This document shows positions 8,307-15,878 of a stretch of DNA of 64,000 nucleotides, piece by piece. The stretch is taken from contig NZ_JAEX01000010.1 of the NCBI RefSeq assembly GCF_000519125.1, forward strand, positions 1-64,000. The letters run 5' to 3'. The position numbers and the translations under genes were made by a program. The notes beneath the pieces were generated by a model, which saw only the letters and a program-made list of their open reading frames with translations, was not told the DNA's origin and did not search any database. Each line of letters opens with the position of its first letter. The stretch's first letter is position 1. Origin of the DNA: Desulfocurvus vexinensis DSM 17965 (lineage in GTDB: Bacteria; Desulfobacterota; Desulfovibrionia; Desulfovibrionales; Desulfovibrionaceae).

Positions 8307-8334
8307 GGTCACGCGTTTTCCCGCAAGCGTGACC
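8307..8334. promoter_or_regulatory. Candidate TunR operator (inverted repeat)
   Basis: GGTCACGC (8307-8314) and GCGTGACC (8327-8334) are perfect inverted 8-mers around a 12-base spacer. The site lies between tunR and modA, ending three bases before the -35 box of modA. An integrase-fold regulator would be expected to bind two arms like this. Binding by TunR is inferred from position only. Confidence 0.5.
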
Positions 8335-8337
8335 GCG

Positions 8338-8366
8338 TTGCCCGGTCCGGGCGCCAGCCGTATAGG
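8338..8366 (+). promoter_or_regulatory. Probable sigma-70 promoter of modABC
   Basis: TTGCCC (8338-8343) and TATAGG (8361-8366) are separated by 17 bases. The start of modA is 67 bases beyond the -10 box. A weaker inverted repeat, ATTTCC (8376-8381) with GGAAAT (8397-8402), lies in the leader. Confidence 0.5.
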
Positions 8367-8433
8367 TGCAGCATCATTTCCCTCCCGGAGCATGGTGGAA
8401 ATCCGGGACAACCGCAACCATCGGAGTGTCACC

Positions 8434-9165
8434 ATGAAACGTCTCGCGTCCCTGCTTGCCGCCCTGCTGCTGGTCCTGGCGGCGGCCCCGGCCCCGGCGG
8501 CGGACCTCTTGCTGGCCCAGGCCGCCAACTTCACCCCGGCCATGGAGGAGATCATCCCCGCCTTCGAGAAGGCCACCGGCCTCAAGGCCGAGGCCACCTA
8601 CACGTCCACGGGCAAGCTGTACGGCCAGATCGTCAGCGGCGCGCCCTTCGACATCCTGCTGGCCGCCAACGAGGACACCCCGGCCAAGCTGCTGGCCGAA
8701 GGCCGCGCCGAGGCGCCCTTTGTCTACGCCACGGGCCGCGTGGTGCTCTGGACGCTCAAGAAGGAGCTGTGCGCCATGTCCTGGCCCGAGGCCGTGCGCG
8801 CCAGCGCCAAGGTGGCCATCGCCAACGTGGAGACCGCGCCCTACGGCACGGCGTCCATGAAGGCCATGCAGGCCGTGGGCCTGTGGGACGAGGTGCAGCC
8901 TGTGCTGGTCTTCGGGCAGAACATCAGCCAGCCTTTCCAGTTCGCTGCTTCCGGCGCGGCGGACGCGGGCTTCTGCGCCCTGTCGTCCACCTTCACCCCC
9001 GAGGGCGCAAAGGGCTGCTTCCTGGAAGTGCCCGAGGCCCCGAAGGTCGTCCAGGCCGCCTGCGTGCTGACCAGCGCGCCCAACCCCGAGGCCGCGCGCC
9101 GGTTCGTCGAGTTCCTGGGCACGCCCGAGGTCGCGGCCATCAAGGCCAAGTACGGATACGAATAG
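8434..9165 (+). CDS. modA: Molybdate ABC transporter, periplasmic binding protein
   Basis: Captures molybdate (possibly tungstate) in the periplasm and hands it to ModB. The 243-residue protein has a Sec signal peptide, with a hydrophobic stretch at ~5-22 ending AAPAPAADL. The ModA start QAANFTPAMEEIIPAFEKAT follows at about 29-48, then STGKLYGQIVSGAPFDILLAAN. Later family segments include APYGTASMKAMQ and GAADAGFCALSS. Two Cys in the mature protein (CAMSW and FCALSS) are unremarkable. It is read divergently from tunR, and modB starts at the next base after its stop codon. Confidence 0.93.
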   Translation: MKRLASLLAALLLVLAAAPAPAADLLLAQAANFTPAMEEIIPAFEKATGLKAEATYTSTGKLYGQIVSGAPFDILLAANEDTPAKLLAEGRAEAPFVYATGRVVLWTLKKELCAMSWPEAVRASAKVAIANVETAPYGTASMKAMQAVGLWDEVQPVLVFGQNISQPFQFAASGAADAGFCALSSTFTPEGAKGCFLEVPEAPKVVQAACVLTSAPNPEAARRFVEFLGTPEVAAIKAKYGYE

Positions 9166-9816
9166 ATGCTTGAGCCGCTCGTCCTCTCGGCCAAGCTGGC
9201 CCTGATCACGACGCTGCTCATCCCGTTGGCGGCGGCGCCGTTGGCCTACGTCCTGGCCTTCCGGCGCTTCCCCGGCAAGAGCCTGCTGGACGCCCTGGTG
9301 TCCCTGCCCATGGTGCTGCCGCCAACGGTCCTGGGGTTCGCCCTGCTGCTGGCCATGCGCCCGCAGGGCGCCCTGGGCGGCACCTGGGAGTCGCTCACCG
9401 GGCAGCGGCTGGTGTTCAGCTTCACAGGCATCGTGCTGGCCTCGCTGGTCTACAACCTGCCCTTTGCCGTGCAGCCGCTGCGCACGGCCTTCGAAAAGCT
9501 CGACCCCCGGCTGCTGGAGGCCAGCGCAGTGCTCGGCCTGTCGCCGCTGCGCACGTTCTTCCGGGTGGTGCTGCCGTGCAGCCTGCCCGGGCTGGCCGCG
9601 GCATCGGTGCTGGTGTTCGCCCACAGCCTGGGCGAGTTCGGGGTCATCCTCATGGTCGGCGGCAGCATCCCCGGCAGCACCAAGGTGGCGGCCATCGCCA
9701 TCTACGAGGCCGTGGAAGCCATGCGCTACAACGACGCGCTCATGATCTGCCTGGCGCTGGTACCCGTGAGCTTCGCGGCGCTGGTGGCCATCAACAGCAT
9801 GAACGGGAGGCGCTAG
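9166..9816 (+). CDS. modB: Molybdate ABC transporter, permease
   Basis: The 216-residue inner-membrane protein has about five hydrophobic spans. The permease coupling loop EASAVLGLSPLRTFFRVVLPCSLPGL (about 121-146) meets the ATPase, and HSLGEFGVILMVGGSIPGSTK is the ModB/CysW signature that follows. Length is usual for ModB. The ATG directly follows the modA stop with no gap, so expression depends on the modA message. Confidence 0.93.
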   Translation: MLEPLVLSAKLALITTLLIPLAAAPLAYVLAFRRFPGKSLLDALVSLPMVLPPTVLGFALLLAMRPQGALGGTWESLTGQRLVFSFTGIVLASLVYNLPFAVQPLRTAFEKLDPRLLEASAVLGLSPLRTFFRVVLPCSLPGLAAASVLVFAHSLGEFGVILMVGGSIPGSTKVAAIAIYEAVEAMRYNDALMICLALVPVSFAALVAINSMNGRR

Positions 9817-10557
9817 ATGCCCCTGGCCATGACCGTGCGCAAGCGCCTGCCGCACTTCACCCTCGAAGCGGAGCTGCGCTGCGAGCCGGGCACGCTGACC
9901 GCCCTGGTGGGCCCCTCGGGCGCGGGCAAGACGACGCTCATGCGCATCGCCGCCGGGCTGGAACGGCCCGACGAGGGCCGCGTGGCCCTGGGGTCTACCG
10001 TGTGGGTGGATACCCGGGCCGGGGTCTTCGTGCCCCCGCGCCAGCGGGGCCTGGGCTTCGTGTTCCAGGACTACCCGCTGTTCCCGCACCTGACCGTGCG
10101 GGCCAACGTGGCCATCGCCGCGCGGCGCAAGGAGCGGGTGGACGAGCTGCTTACGCTCTTCGGCATCGCCCGGCTGGCGGGCAAGCGGCCCGGGGCCATC
10201 TCGGGCGGCGAGCGCCAGCGGGCCGCCTTCTGCCAGGCCCTGGCCCGCGACCCCGTGCTGCTGCTGCTCGACGAGCCCTTCTCGGCCCTGGACGCCGCCA
10301 CCCGGCGCGCCCTGCGCACGGAGCTGGCCGGGCTCAAGGCCACGCTGGGCGTGCCCATCCTGCACGTGACCCACGACCTGGGCGAAGCCCGGGAGCTGGG
10401 CGACGCCATCGTCGCCGTGGAGGAGGGCCGGCTGTGCCCCGAATGGCTCGAGCGCAACGCGGGCGGCGCGGCGGCGGCCTGCCGGGGCGCTGCCCCGGAC
10501 CCCGGCAGGGGGACGCCGTCCCCCTGCACCCCCTGCAAGGGGGCAACGCCCCCTTGA
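9817..10557 (+). CDS. modC: Molybdate ABC transporter, ATPase, with a repeat-encoded tail
   Basis: Powers molybdate import. Motifs in the 246-residue product: Walker A GPSGAGKTT at about 30-38, Q-loop FVFQDYPLFPHL at about 83-94, signature ISGGERQRAAF at about 127-137, and Walker B LLLLDEPFSALD at about 148-159. It lacks the C-terminal TOBE domain of long ModC proteins, as do other short ModC forms. The ATG directly follows the modB stop. The last ~24 residues (from GAAPDPGRGTPSP to the stop) are encoded inside the left flank of repeat copy B, so the native C-terminus was probably replaced or extended when the repeat inserted. Confidence 0.88.
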   Translation: MPLAMTVRKRLPHFTLEAELRCEPGTLTALVGPSGAGKTTLMRIAAGLERPDEGRVALGSTVWVDTRAGVFVPPRQRGLGFVFQDYPLFPHLTVRANVAIAARRKERVDELLTLFGIARLAGKRPGAISGGERQRAAFCQALARDPVLLLLDEPFSALDAATRRALRTELAGLKATLGVPILHVTHDLGEARELGDAIVAVEEGRLCPEWLERNAGGAAAACRGAAPDPGRGTPSPCTPCKGATPP

Positions 10558-10828
10558 CCCCGCCCGCCCGGGGCCGCCACGCGGCGAAGCGCCGCATGGC
10601 AGCCCCGGGGAAGCACGGGCCAGGGTCTTGCAGGCAGCCCGGGTGCCTCTTTCCCCCGTCCTGTCTTGCTCCCAAGGCCGTGTCACCCTTCACGCGATAG
10701 AACCTGAACGCCGGACGCGTCCCGCCCCGGGCCTGCGCGGCGCTTCGCCGTGCGGGCCCGGGGCGGCGGGCGGGGTCAAGGGGCCCCCGGCCCCTTGCGG
10801 GGGTCCAGGGGGCGGAGCCCCCTGGCTG
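10484..10828. repeat. Dispersed palindromic repeat, copy B
   Basis: The core at about 10554-10780 runs in the same direction as the core of copy A (about 6901-7113) and is nearly identical, with small indels. Both cores start TTGACCCCG and end CGGGGTCAA. The flanks are exchanged relative to copy A: the left flank (AAGGGGGCAACGCCCCC) is the reverse complement of copy A's right flank, and the right flank is the reverse complement of copy A's left flank. The left part encodes the tail of modC. It ends 21 bases before the mogA stop. No transposase is present, so it looks like a non-autonomous or REP/BIME-like element. Confidence 0.85.
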
Positions 10829-10849
10829 CGCCGCGCGGCGCGGGGCGCC

Positions 10850-11647
10850 TCAGGCCTGGGCGCAGTCCTCGGGGTCGCCCTGGAGCTTCTTCAGGGTATG
10901 GGTGATGGTGGGCAGCAGGGGGTCGAGGTTTTCGGCCACGGCCTTGGGCGAGCCGGGCATGTTGACCACCAGGGCGCGGCCCAGGGTTCCGGCCACGGCG
11001 CGCGAGATGGCGCCGTGGGGCGTGGCGGCCAGGGAGGCGGCGGTCATGGCGCGCTCGAAGCCGGGCAGGCGGCGGTCGATGACGGCGAGGGTCGCCTCGG
11101 GGGTGGTGTCGCGCGGGCCTACGCCCGTGCCGCCGCTGGTGAGCACGAGGTCGAAGCCCTGGGTCAGGCACAGCTCGGTAAGCAGGGCGCGCAGGCGTGC
11201 GGGGTCGTCGGGGATGATCCAGGTCCGGGCGTGGGCCAGGGCCAGGGCCGCGCCTGCGCGTTCCAGGATGATGGGCGCGCATTTGTCCTCGCGCAGGCCT
11301 GCGGCGCCCTTGTCGGAGAGGATGACCACGGCCAGGGCCAGCCCGGGGCGCGCGGCGGTGCAGGGATGCTCGCCGGGGGCCAGGGTCAGGGCGGCGGTGG
11401 CGCGCAGGGCCAGGGCCGGGGCCGGGGCCTGTTCCGGGCCGGGCACGGTCAGGCGCGCCTCGACCACCAGGGCCGCCCCTGCGAGCGCGGGGGTCAGGCG
11501 GGTGCCCACGGGCAGGGCGCAGGCGGCGGGGTCGCAGTGCAGGCCGGGCAGCCCGGCGGCGGCGGGGGCGGCCAGCACGGCCTGCCCGGGGGCGAGGTCG
11601 AGGGCTGCAGGCGCGGTCAGGACGGTGGCGGGGAAGGTCTCGTTCAT
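10850..11647 (-). CDS. mogA: Molybdopterin adenylyltransferase (MogA) with N-terminal extension
   Basis: MogA adenylates molybdopterin before metal insertion in molybdenum/tungsten cofactor synthesis. Residues ~100-265 carry the family pattern: VVILSDKGAAGLREDKCAP, TSGGTGVGPRDTTPEAT (substrate loop), and VVNMPGSPKAVAENL near the end. The first ~100 residues are Ala/Pro-rich, and I recognise no domain there; typical MogA is about 160-190 residues. Placement beside modABC fits the role. It is read leftward, 21 bases after the DUF1614 gene, and ends next to repeat copy B. Confidence 0.87.
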   Translation of the reverse strand: MNETFPATVLTAPAALDLAPGQAVLAAPAAAGLPGLHCDPAACALPVGTRLTPALAGAALVVEARLTVPGPEQAPAPALALRATAALTLAPGEHPCTAARPGLALAVVILSDKGAAGLREDKCAPIILERAGAALALAHARTWIIPDDPARLRALLTELCLTQGFDLVLTSGGTGVGPRDTTPEATLAVIDRRLPGFERAMTAASLAATPHGAISRAVAGTLGRALVVNMPGSPKAVAENLDPLLPTITHTLKKLQGDPEDCAQA

Positions 11648-11668
11648 GGGGGTGCCTCCGGGTGCGGC

Positions 11669-12358
11669 TCAGGCCAGCAGCACGGCCACGATGCCGGTGA
11701 TGAAGATGCCGTCGAAGGTGCCCGCGCCGCCGATGGACAGCACGGGGGCGTCCAGGGCGCGGCGGGTGCGCGGGGTGGCCAGGTGCAGCAGGTCTGCGCC
11801 CACCAGGGTGCCCAGGGTGCCCGCCACGTAGGCCACGGGGGCGGTCAGCTCCGGCGGGGCCAGCAGCAGCGCGGCCAGGGCCGTGGCCAGGGGCGGCAGC
11901 AGCACGGGGACGGCGATGCCGCGCCCGGGCAGGGGCCGGGCCAGGGCGTAGCACAGCCCCGTCACCGCGCCCGTGGCCAGCAGCAGCCCTGCCGGGGCGC
12001 CCATGCGGCTGACCAGGGACAGGCACAGCAGGCAGGGGATCACGCAGCCGCCCAGGTTCACGGCGATGGTCTGGGGCACCAGTTCGGTTTCGGCGGCCAT
12101 GCGCAGCTGGCCGAAGCTGGTGAAGCCGCGCAGCACCGGGCGCCGGACCAGCAGCCCCGTGCGGACCACGGGGATGTTCACCCCGCTGCCCAGCAGGGTG
12201 GCGAAGAGCAGCGCGAAGCCCTGGGCCGGGCTCAGGCCCAGCTTGGCAAAGGCCAGGGTCACCAGGCCGACCTGGACCAGGATGAACAGCAGCGCCAGGG
12301 CGGCCATGAAGCCCACGAGGGCAACGAGCATCAGGGGGAACTGCAACTGCGGGCGCAC
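11669..12358 (-). CDS. DUF1614 membrane protein
   Basis: This 229-residue integral membrane protein has about seven hydrophobic spans. It matches DUF1614 by segments such as GSGVNIPVV and GGAGTFDGIFITGIVAVLLA at the C-terminus. The frame is open further upstream, but I chose the GTG at 12356-12358. GGAGG precedes it with four or five bases between, and the product then begins VRPQLQFPLMLV, directly at the first membrane span. Function is unknown. It forms a leftward pair with mogA, so a link to molybdenum metabolism is possible but only contextual. Confidence 0.8.
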   Translation of the reverse strand: MRPQLQFPLMLVALVGFMAALALLFILVQVGLVTLAFAKLGLSPAQGFALLFATLLGSGVNIPVVRTGLLVRRPVLRGFTSFGQLRMAAETELVPQTIAVNLGGCVIPCLLCLSLVSRMGAPAGLLLATGAVTGLCYALARPLPGRGIAVPVLLPPLATALAALLLAPPELTAPVAYVAGTLGTLVGADLLHLATPRTRRALDAPVLSIGGAGTFDGIFITGIVAVLLA

Positions 12359-12513
12359 GGGGCCTCCGTTGGCCTTGGCCGGGGGTTTTCCATTGCCGGG
12401 AAATGGGATAGCTTGCGCAAAGAACGCGGCGTCCCGCGCGGGCGGTGCCTGCGGGCCGCCTGGAAACACCTATCCCAAGACGGTGGCGAAGTAAAACCAC
12501 GCACGAGGTCTCC

Positions 12514-13386
12514 ATGAAAGGCATCATCCTCGCGGGCGGCTCGGGCACGCGGCTGTATCCGCTGACCCTCACGGTGAGCAAGCAGCTTTTGCCCATCTAC
12601 GACAAGCCCATGATCTACTACCCGCTGTCGGTGCTCATGCTGGCGGGCATCCGCGAGATCCTGATCATCTCCACGCCCCAGGACCTGCCGCGCTTCCGCG
12701 AGCTGCTGGGCGACGGCTCCCAGCTGGGGCTGACCCTGGAATACAAGGAGCAGCCCAGCCCCGACGGCCTGGCCCAGGCCTTCCTGCTGGGGGCGGAGTT
12801 CATTGGCGACGACACGGTCTGCCTGGTGCTTGGCGACAACATCTTCTACGGCCACGGGCTGTCCGTGACCCTGCAGGCCTGCGCCCGGCTGGAGAAGGGC
12901 GGCATCATCTTCGGCTACAAGGTGCGCGACCCCGAGCGCTACGGCGTGGTGGAGTTCGACGCGCTGCACAACGTGGTCAGCATCGAGGAGAAGCCCGCGC
13001 GGCCCAGGTCGCGCTACGCGGTGACGGGGCTGTACTTCTACGACAACGACGTGGTGGAGATCGCCCGCAAGCTGACGCCCTCGGCGCGCGGGGAGCTGGA
13101 GATCACCGACGTGAACAACGCCTACCTGCGCCGGGGCGACCTCAAGGCCGAGTTCTTCGGGCGCGGCCTGGCCTGGCTGGACACGGGCACCCACGAGTCG
13201 CTGCTCCAGGCGGGCAATTTCGTGCAGGCCGTGCAGGAGCGCCAGGGCGTGATCATCGCCTGCGTGGAGGAGATCGCCTGGCGCATGGGCTACATCCGCC
13301 TGCCCCAGCTCGAAGCCCTGGCCCAACCCCTGGCCAAGACCCACTACGGGCGCTACCTGCTGGAGATCGTGGCCGACAACAGCTAG
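12514..13386 (+). CDS. rfbA: Glucose-1-phosphate thymidylyltransferase
   Basis: Makes dTDP-glucose from glucose-1-phosphate and dTTP, the first step to dTDP-rhamnose for surface polysaccharide. The 290-residue product begins [18 protein letters not shown], the nucleotide-binding loop, followed by [30 protein letters not shown] (about 108-119) binds substrate and metal, and [16 protein letters not shown] is also typical. Length matches RmlA. The ATG at 12514 follows GAGG. No rfbB, C or D gene is adjacent, so it stands alone. A strong terminator follows at 13487. Confidence 0.95.
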   Translation: MKGIILAGGSGTRLYPLTLTVSKQLLPIYDKPMIYYPLSVLMLAGIREILIISTPQDLPRFRELLGDGSQLGLTLEYKEQPSPDGLAQAFLLGAEFIGDDTVCLVLGDNIFYGHGLSVTLQACARLEKGGIIFGYKVRDPERYGVVEFDALHNVVSIEEKPARPRSRYAVTGLYFYDNDVVEIARKLTPSARGELEITDVNNAYLRRGDLKAEFFGRGLAWLDTGTHESLLQAGNFVQAVQERQGVIIACVEEIAWRMGYIRLPQLEALAQPLAKTHYGRYLLEIVADNS

Positions 13387-13486
13387 GGCCCCCCGGCGGA
13401 CGCGCCGCGCGCCGCCGCAGGGCCCGGGCCCGGGTGGCGGAGGCAGGGCAGCCAGCCCGGATTTTCCCGGCGCCTGCTGAATGTTC

Positions 13487-13520
13487 CGGGGCTGCCCCCA
13501 GCGGGGCGGCCCCGTTTTCT
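13487..13520 (+). terminator. Rho-independent terminator after rfbA
   Basis: Arms CGGGGCTGCCCC (13487-13498) and GGGGCGGCCCCG (13503-13514) pair with one G-T wobble, and are followed at once by TTTTCT. It lies 100 bases after rfbA in the convergent gap with holB. Confidence 0.85.
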
Positions 13521-13584
13521 TGCGCATCGGGAAGTGCGGCGCCCTGGGCGCGGAGGCCATCCGCTGGGCGCGCGGGCCGGGCGA

Positions 13585-14421
13585 CTACGCCCGGGCGCGC
13601 AGGGCCTTGTGGACGTGGGTCGCCAGCCAGTCCAGCACCAGGGCCGGGTTCACGGGCGTGGGCAGGGACAGAGCGTCCTGGGCGTGGGCCAGGGCGAGAT
13701 CGACGTGGCGCAGGCGCGCGGGCGTCAGCCTGGCGAAGCCCTGGGCTGCGGGGCTGGCCGTGCGCCCGCACAGGGCCCGGGCGATCTCGCGTTGCAGGGC
13801 CAGCACCAGGGCCATGGCCAGGTGCTTGTCCACCGCGCCCTTGACCCCCGTACGCCGGAACCAGCCCTGGCCCGTGCGCCAGAATTCCATGAGCGCGCCC
13901 AGCCATTCGGCGATGGCCGGGTCGGCTTCGGGCTCCCCGGGCCAGGCCAGGGTCAGGGTCCAGCTGCGCGAGACCAGGGTCGGCAGCAGCCATTCGCGCT
14001 GGGGCGCCAGCAGGGCGAACACCGTGGACCGGCTGGGCTCCTCCAGGGACTTGAGCAGGGCGTTGGCCGCCTGGGGCGTCAGCTCCTGGGCCTCGTGGAA
14101 GACGACCACGCGCACGCCGTCGCCGCGCGGGGCCTGGCCCAGCAGGGGCCGCAGCTCGCGCACGTCCTCGATCTTGATCTTGTCCTGCCCGCCGTCGAAG
14201 AACACCAGGTCCGGGTGCACCCGCTCCTGGACCTGCACGCAGGAGCGGCACGCCCCGCAGGGCGCCCCGGGCCCGGCGCAGTTGAGCCGCGCGGCCCAGA
14301 ACAGGCCCAGGGCCTCGCGCTCGGGCGCGTCGCCGCCTTCGAGCAGCAGCACCTGGGGCGGGGCGGCGGCGAGGCGGTGCAGCAGGCTGGCGATGCGGGC
14401 TTGGCGTTGGGGGACGTGCAT
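13585..14421 (-). CDS. holB: DNA polymerase III delta-prime subunit
   Basis: A part of the clamp loader that places the sliding clamp on DNA. The 278-residue product has the AAA+ fold without a usable Walker A, since the loop reads LLLEGGDAPEREAL, as expected for delta-prime. It has the four-Cys zinc module CAGPGAPCGACRSC at about 48-61 and the ANALLKSLEEPSRSTVFALLA segment with the SRC-like arginine region. The start is the ATG at 14419-14421, with GGAG five bases upstream; longer in-frame starts are unlikely. It is read leftward, convergent with rfbA. Confidence 0.88.
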   Translation of the reverse strand: MHVPQRQARIASLLHRLAAAPPQVLLLEGGDAPEREALGLFWAARLNCAGPGAPCGACRSCVQVQERVHPDLVFFDGGQDKIKIEDVRELRPLLGQAPRGDGVRVVVFHEAQELTPQAANALLKSLEEPSRSTVFALLAPQREWLLPTLVSRSWTLTLAWPGEPEADPAIAEWLGALMEFWRTGQGWFRRTGVKGAVDKHLAMALVLALQREIARALCGRTASPAAQGFARLTPARLRHVDLALAHAQDALSLPTPVNPALVLDWLATHVHKALRARA

Positions 14422-14572
14422 GGGGGCTCCTGGCGGCTGGCGCAGGGCCGATGGTCGCCCATTGGCGGGCCGGGCGCAACCTTTTTCGGCCAGGGGCCGG
14501 GAGCCGCCCGGACCGCTGGCGCGGCCCGGGCGGCAAAAGCGGGAAGCGGGGCCCGGGCGGAGGCGGCCCCGG

Positions 14573-14612
14573 CCCCAGGCCGGGCTTTCGGGCCGGGCGG
14601 CCCGGCCTGGGG
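14573..14612. other. GC-only hairpin between usp and holB
   Basis: CCCCAGGCCGGGC (14573-14585) and GCCCGGCCTGGGG (14600-14612) are perfect 13-base complements around a 14-base loop. No T-run follows on either side, so it may slow or protect RNA rather than act as a classical terminator. It lies 27 bases past the stop of the universal stress protein. Confidence 0.5.
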
Positions 14613-14638
14613 TCCGAGCGGAAGGCCCGGCCCAAGGC

Positions 14639-15079
14639 CTACTCGGGCCGGACGGTGAACACGGGGATGGGCGCGCTCTTGACGACCTTCTCGGCCACGG
14701 AGCCGAACAGGATGCGGTCGATGCCCTTGCGGCCATGGGTGCCCATGACGATCATGTCCGCGCCGTTCTCCTGGGCCACGGTGAGGATCTCCTCGGCGGC
14801 GTAGCCGGTGGTGACCTTGCCTGCGGCCGTCAGGCCCTTGAAATGCTCCTCGATGAACTTCTCCATGGTCTGCTCGGCGCCGTCAACGATGCCGCCCACG
14901 AAACTCTCGATGCTGGACGGCGGGACGTGGAAGCCCACGTACTGGGTCAGCGAGGGGGCGACGTAGAGCACCACGACCTCCGCGCCCAGGCTGCGGGCGA
15001 GGGTGGCGGCGTATGCGGCGACGATGCGGCTGGAATCGGAGAAGTCCACCGCGCACAGGATCTTCTTGATGTCCGGCAT
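14639..15079 (-). CDS. Universal stress protein (UspA family)
   Basis: This 146-residue single-domain protein starts ILCAVDFSDSSRIVAAYAA, the family's first strand and ATP-side loop. It ends with the nucleotide-binding pattern IVMGTHGRKGIDRILFGSVAEKVVKSAPIPVFTV (G-2x-G-9x-G-S/T type), so it is probably an ATP-binding form. A clean GGAGG lies before the ATG. The upstream 310 bases (15080-15389) hold no gene: they contain this gene's leader, a possible weak sigma-70 promoter (AGACAA at 15199-15204 read leftward), and the sigma-54 promoter of the opposite gene. Confidence 0.92.
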   Translation of the reverse strand: MPDIKKILCAVDFSDSSRIVAAYAATLARSLGAEVVVLYVAPSLTQYVGFHVPPSSIESFVGGIVDGAEQTMEKFIEEHFKGLTAAGKVTTGYAAEEILTVAQENGADMIVMGTHGRKGIDRILFGSVAEKVVKSAPIPVFTVRPE

Positions 15080-15340
15080 GGTTTCCTCCGTGAGTCTTCC
15101 CGGGGGCTGCCCGGGCGTTGGTTCCGCTGTGGCCGGAAGGCCAAAACTGGAACGTTGTGAGGGAATTACATCTATCCTGTAGCCCCTGGGAAGGCATTAG
15201 ACAAGGGTTTTTTTCTCACGTATTGTCAGGCCCTGGCGCCCGGCCCCGGGGGCGGCCCCGGAGGCGGGCAGCAGGCAAATCCTGCCGCCGCCCCGAAGGG
15301 CAGTTCTTTTTATTCCAGCAGGTTGCAGTCGCAAAGGGTT

Positions 15341-15356
15341 TGGCAGGCTTTTTGCT
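15341..15356 (+). promoter_or_regulatory. Sigma-54 promoter of the gene at 15390
   Basis: TGGCAG, five bases, TTGCT: the GG and GC doublets are ten bases apart, as sigma-54 requires, and only the sixth base departs from TGGCAC. The predicted transcript start is near 15367, giving a leader of about 23 bases with AGGAG-like sequence before the ATG. Confidence 0.75.
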
Positions 15357-15389
15357 CCGCTCCGGGAAACTGCAGGATAGGAGTGCAAC

Positions 15390-15878
15390 ATGAAGATCCA
15401 TCCTGATCAAGTCAGGGCCACCGAACAGGAACAGGCCAGGGCCAGGCGCGCCGCCGAGGCGGACGCCGGGTTCGGGGACCTGCTCGCCAGGGAGGTCGGC
15501 AAGGCCGAGGAGCAGACTGCGGCGCAGGCCGTGGCCCCGCCTCCGGGGGCGGGTCTGTCCTCCATGGTCCTCGCGGCCCAGGCGGCCGCCGGAACGGGCG
15601 AGAACTCTGAGTCGGGGCAAAGCGTCATGGACAGCCTGGAAACCCTCTTGGATGAATGGGAAGAGTACGCGACCCAGCTTCAGGAACCCTCGGCCAGCCT
15701 GAACCTGCGCCAGGCCAACGGGGTGCTGGAGAACATCGAGCAGGGCGTGGCTGCGCTCAAGGGCCGCTACCCTGGCCTGGCCTCCAACGACCCCGGCCTG
15801 CAGGCCGTGGTGGACGAGATGGAGATCCTGGCCGTGACCGAGCGCATCAAGTTCAACCGCGGGGACTACCTGGCGTAG
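15390..15878 (+). CDS. Small sigma-54-driven protein of unknown function
   Basis: I do not recognise a family. The 162-residue product is soluble and acidic. The N-terminal ~75 residues are rich in Ala, Glu and Gln (low complexity, likely disordered). The C-terminal ~85 residues look helical, from SVMDSLETLLDEWEEYATQL onward, and end MEILAVTERIKFNRGDYLA. No signal peptide or membrane span is seen. A consensus-quality sigma-54 promoter stands just upstream, and two of the three such promoters in the window serve flagellar or adjacent genes. A flagellar or motility-linked role is therefore possible but unproven. Its end overlaps the convergent thpR end by 13 bases. Confidence 0.75.
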   Translation: MKIHPDQVRATEQEQARARRAAEADAGFGDLLAREVGKAEEQTAAQAVAPPPGAGLSSMVLAAQAAAGTGENSESGQSVMDSLETLLDEWEEYATQLQEPSASLNLRQANGVLENIEQGVAALKGRYPGLASNDPGLQAVVDEMEILAVTERIKFNRGDYLA

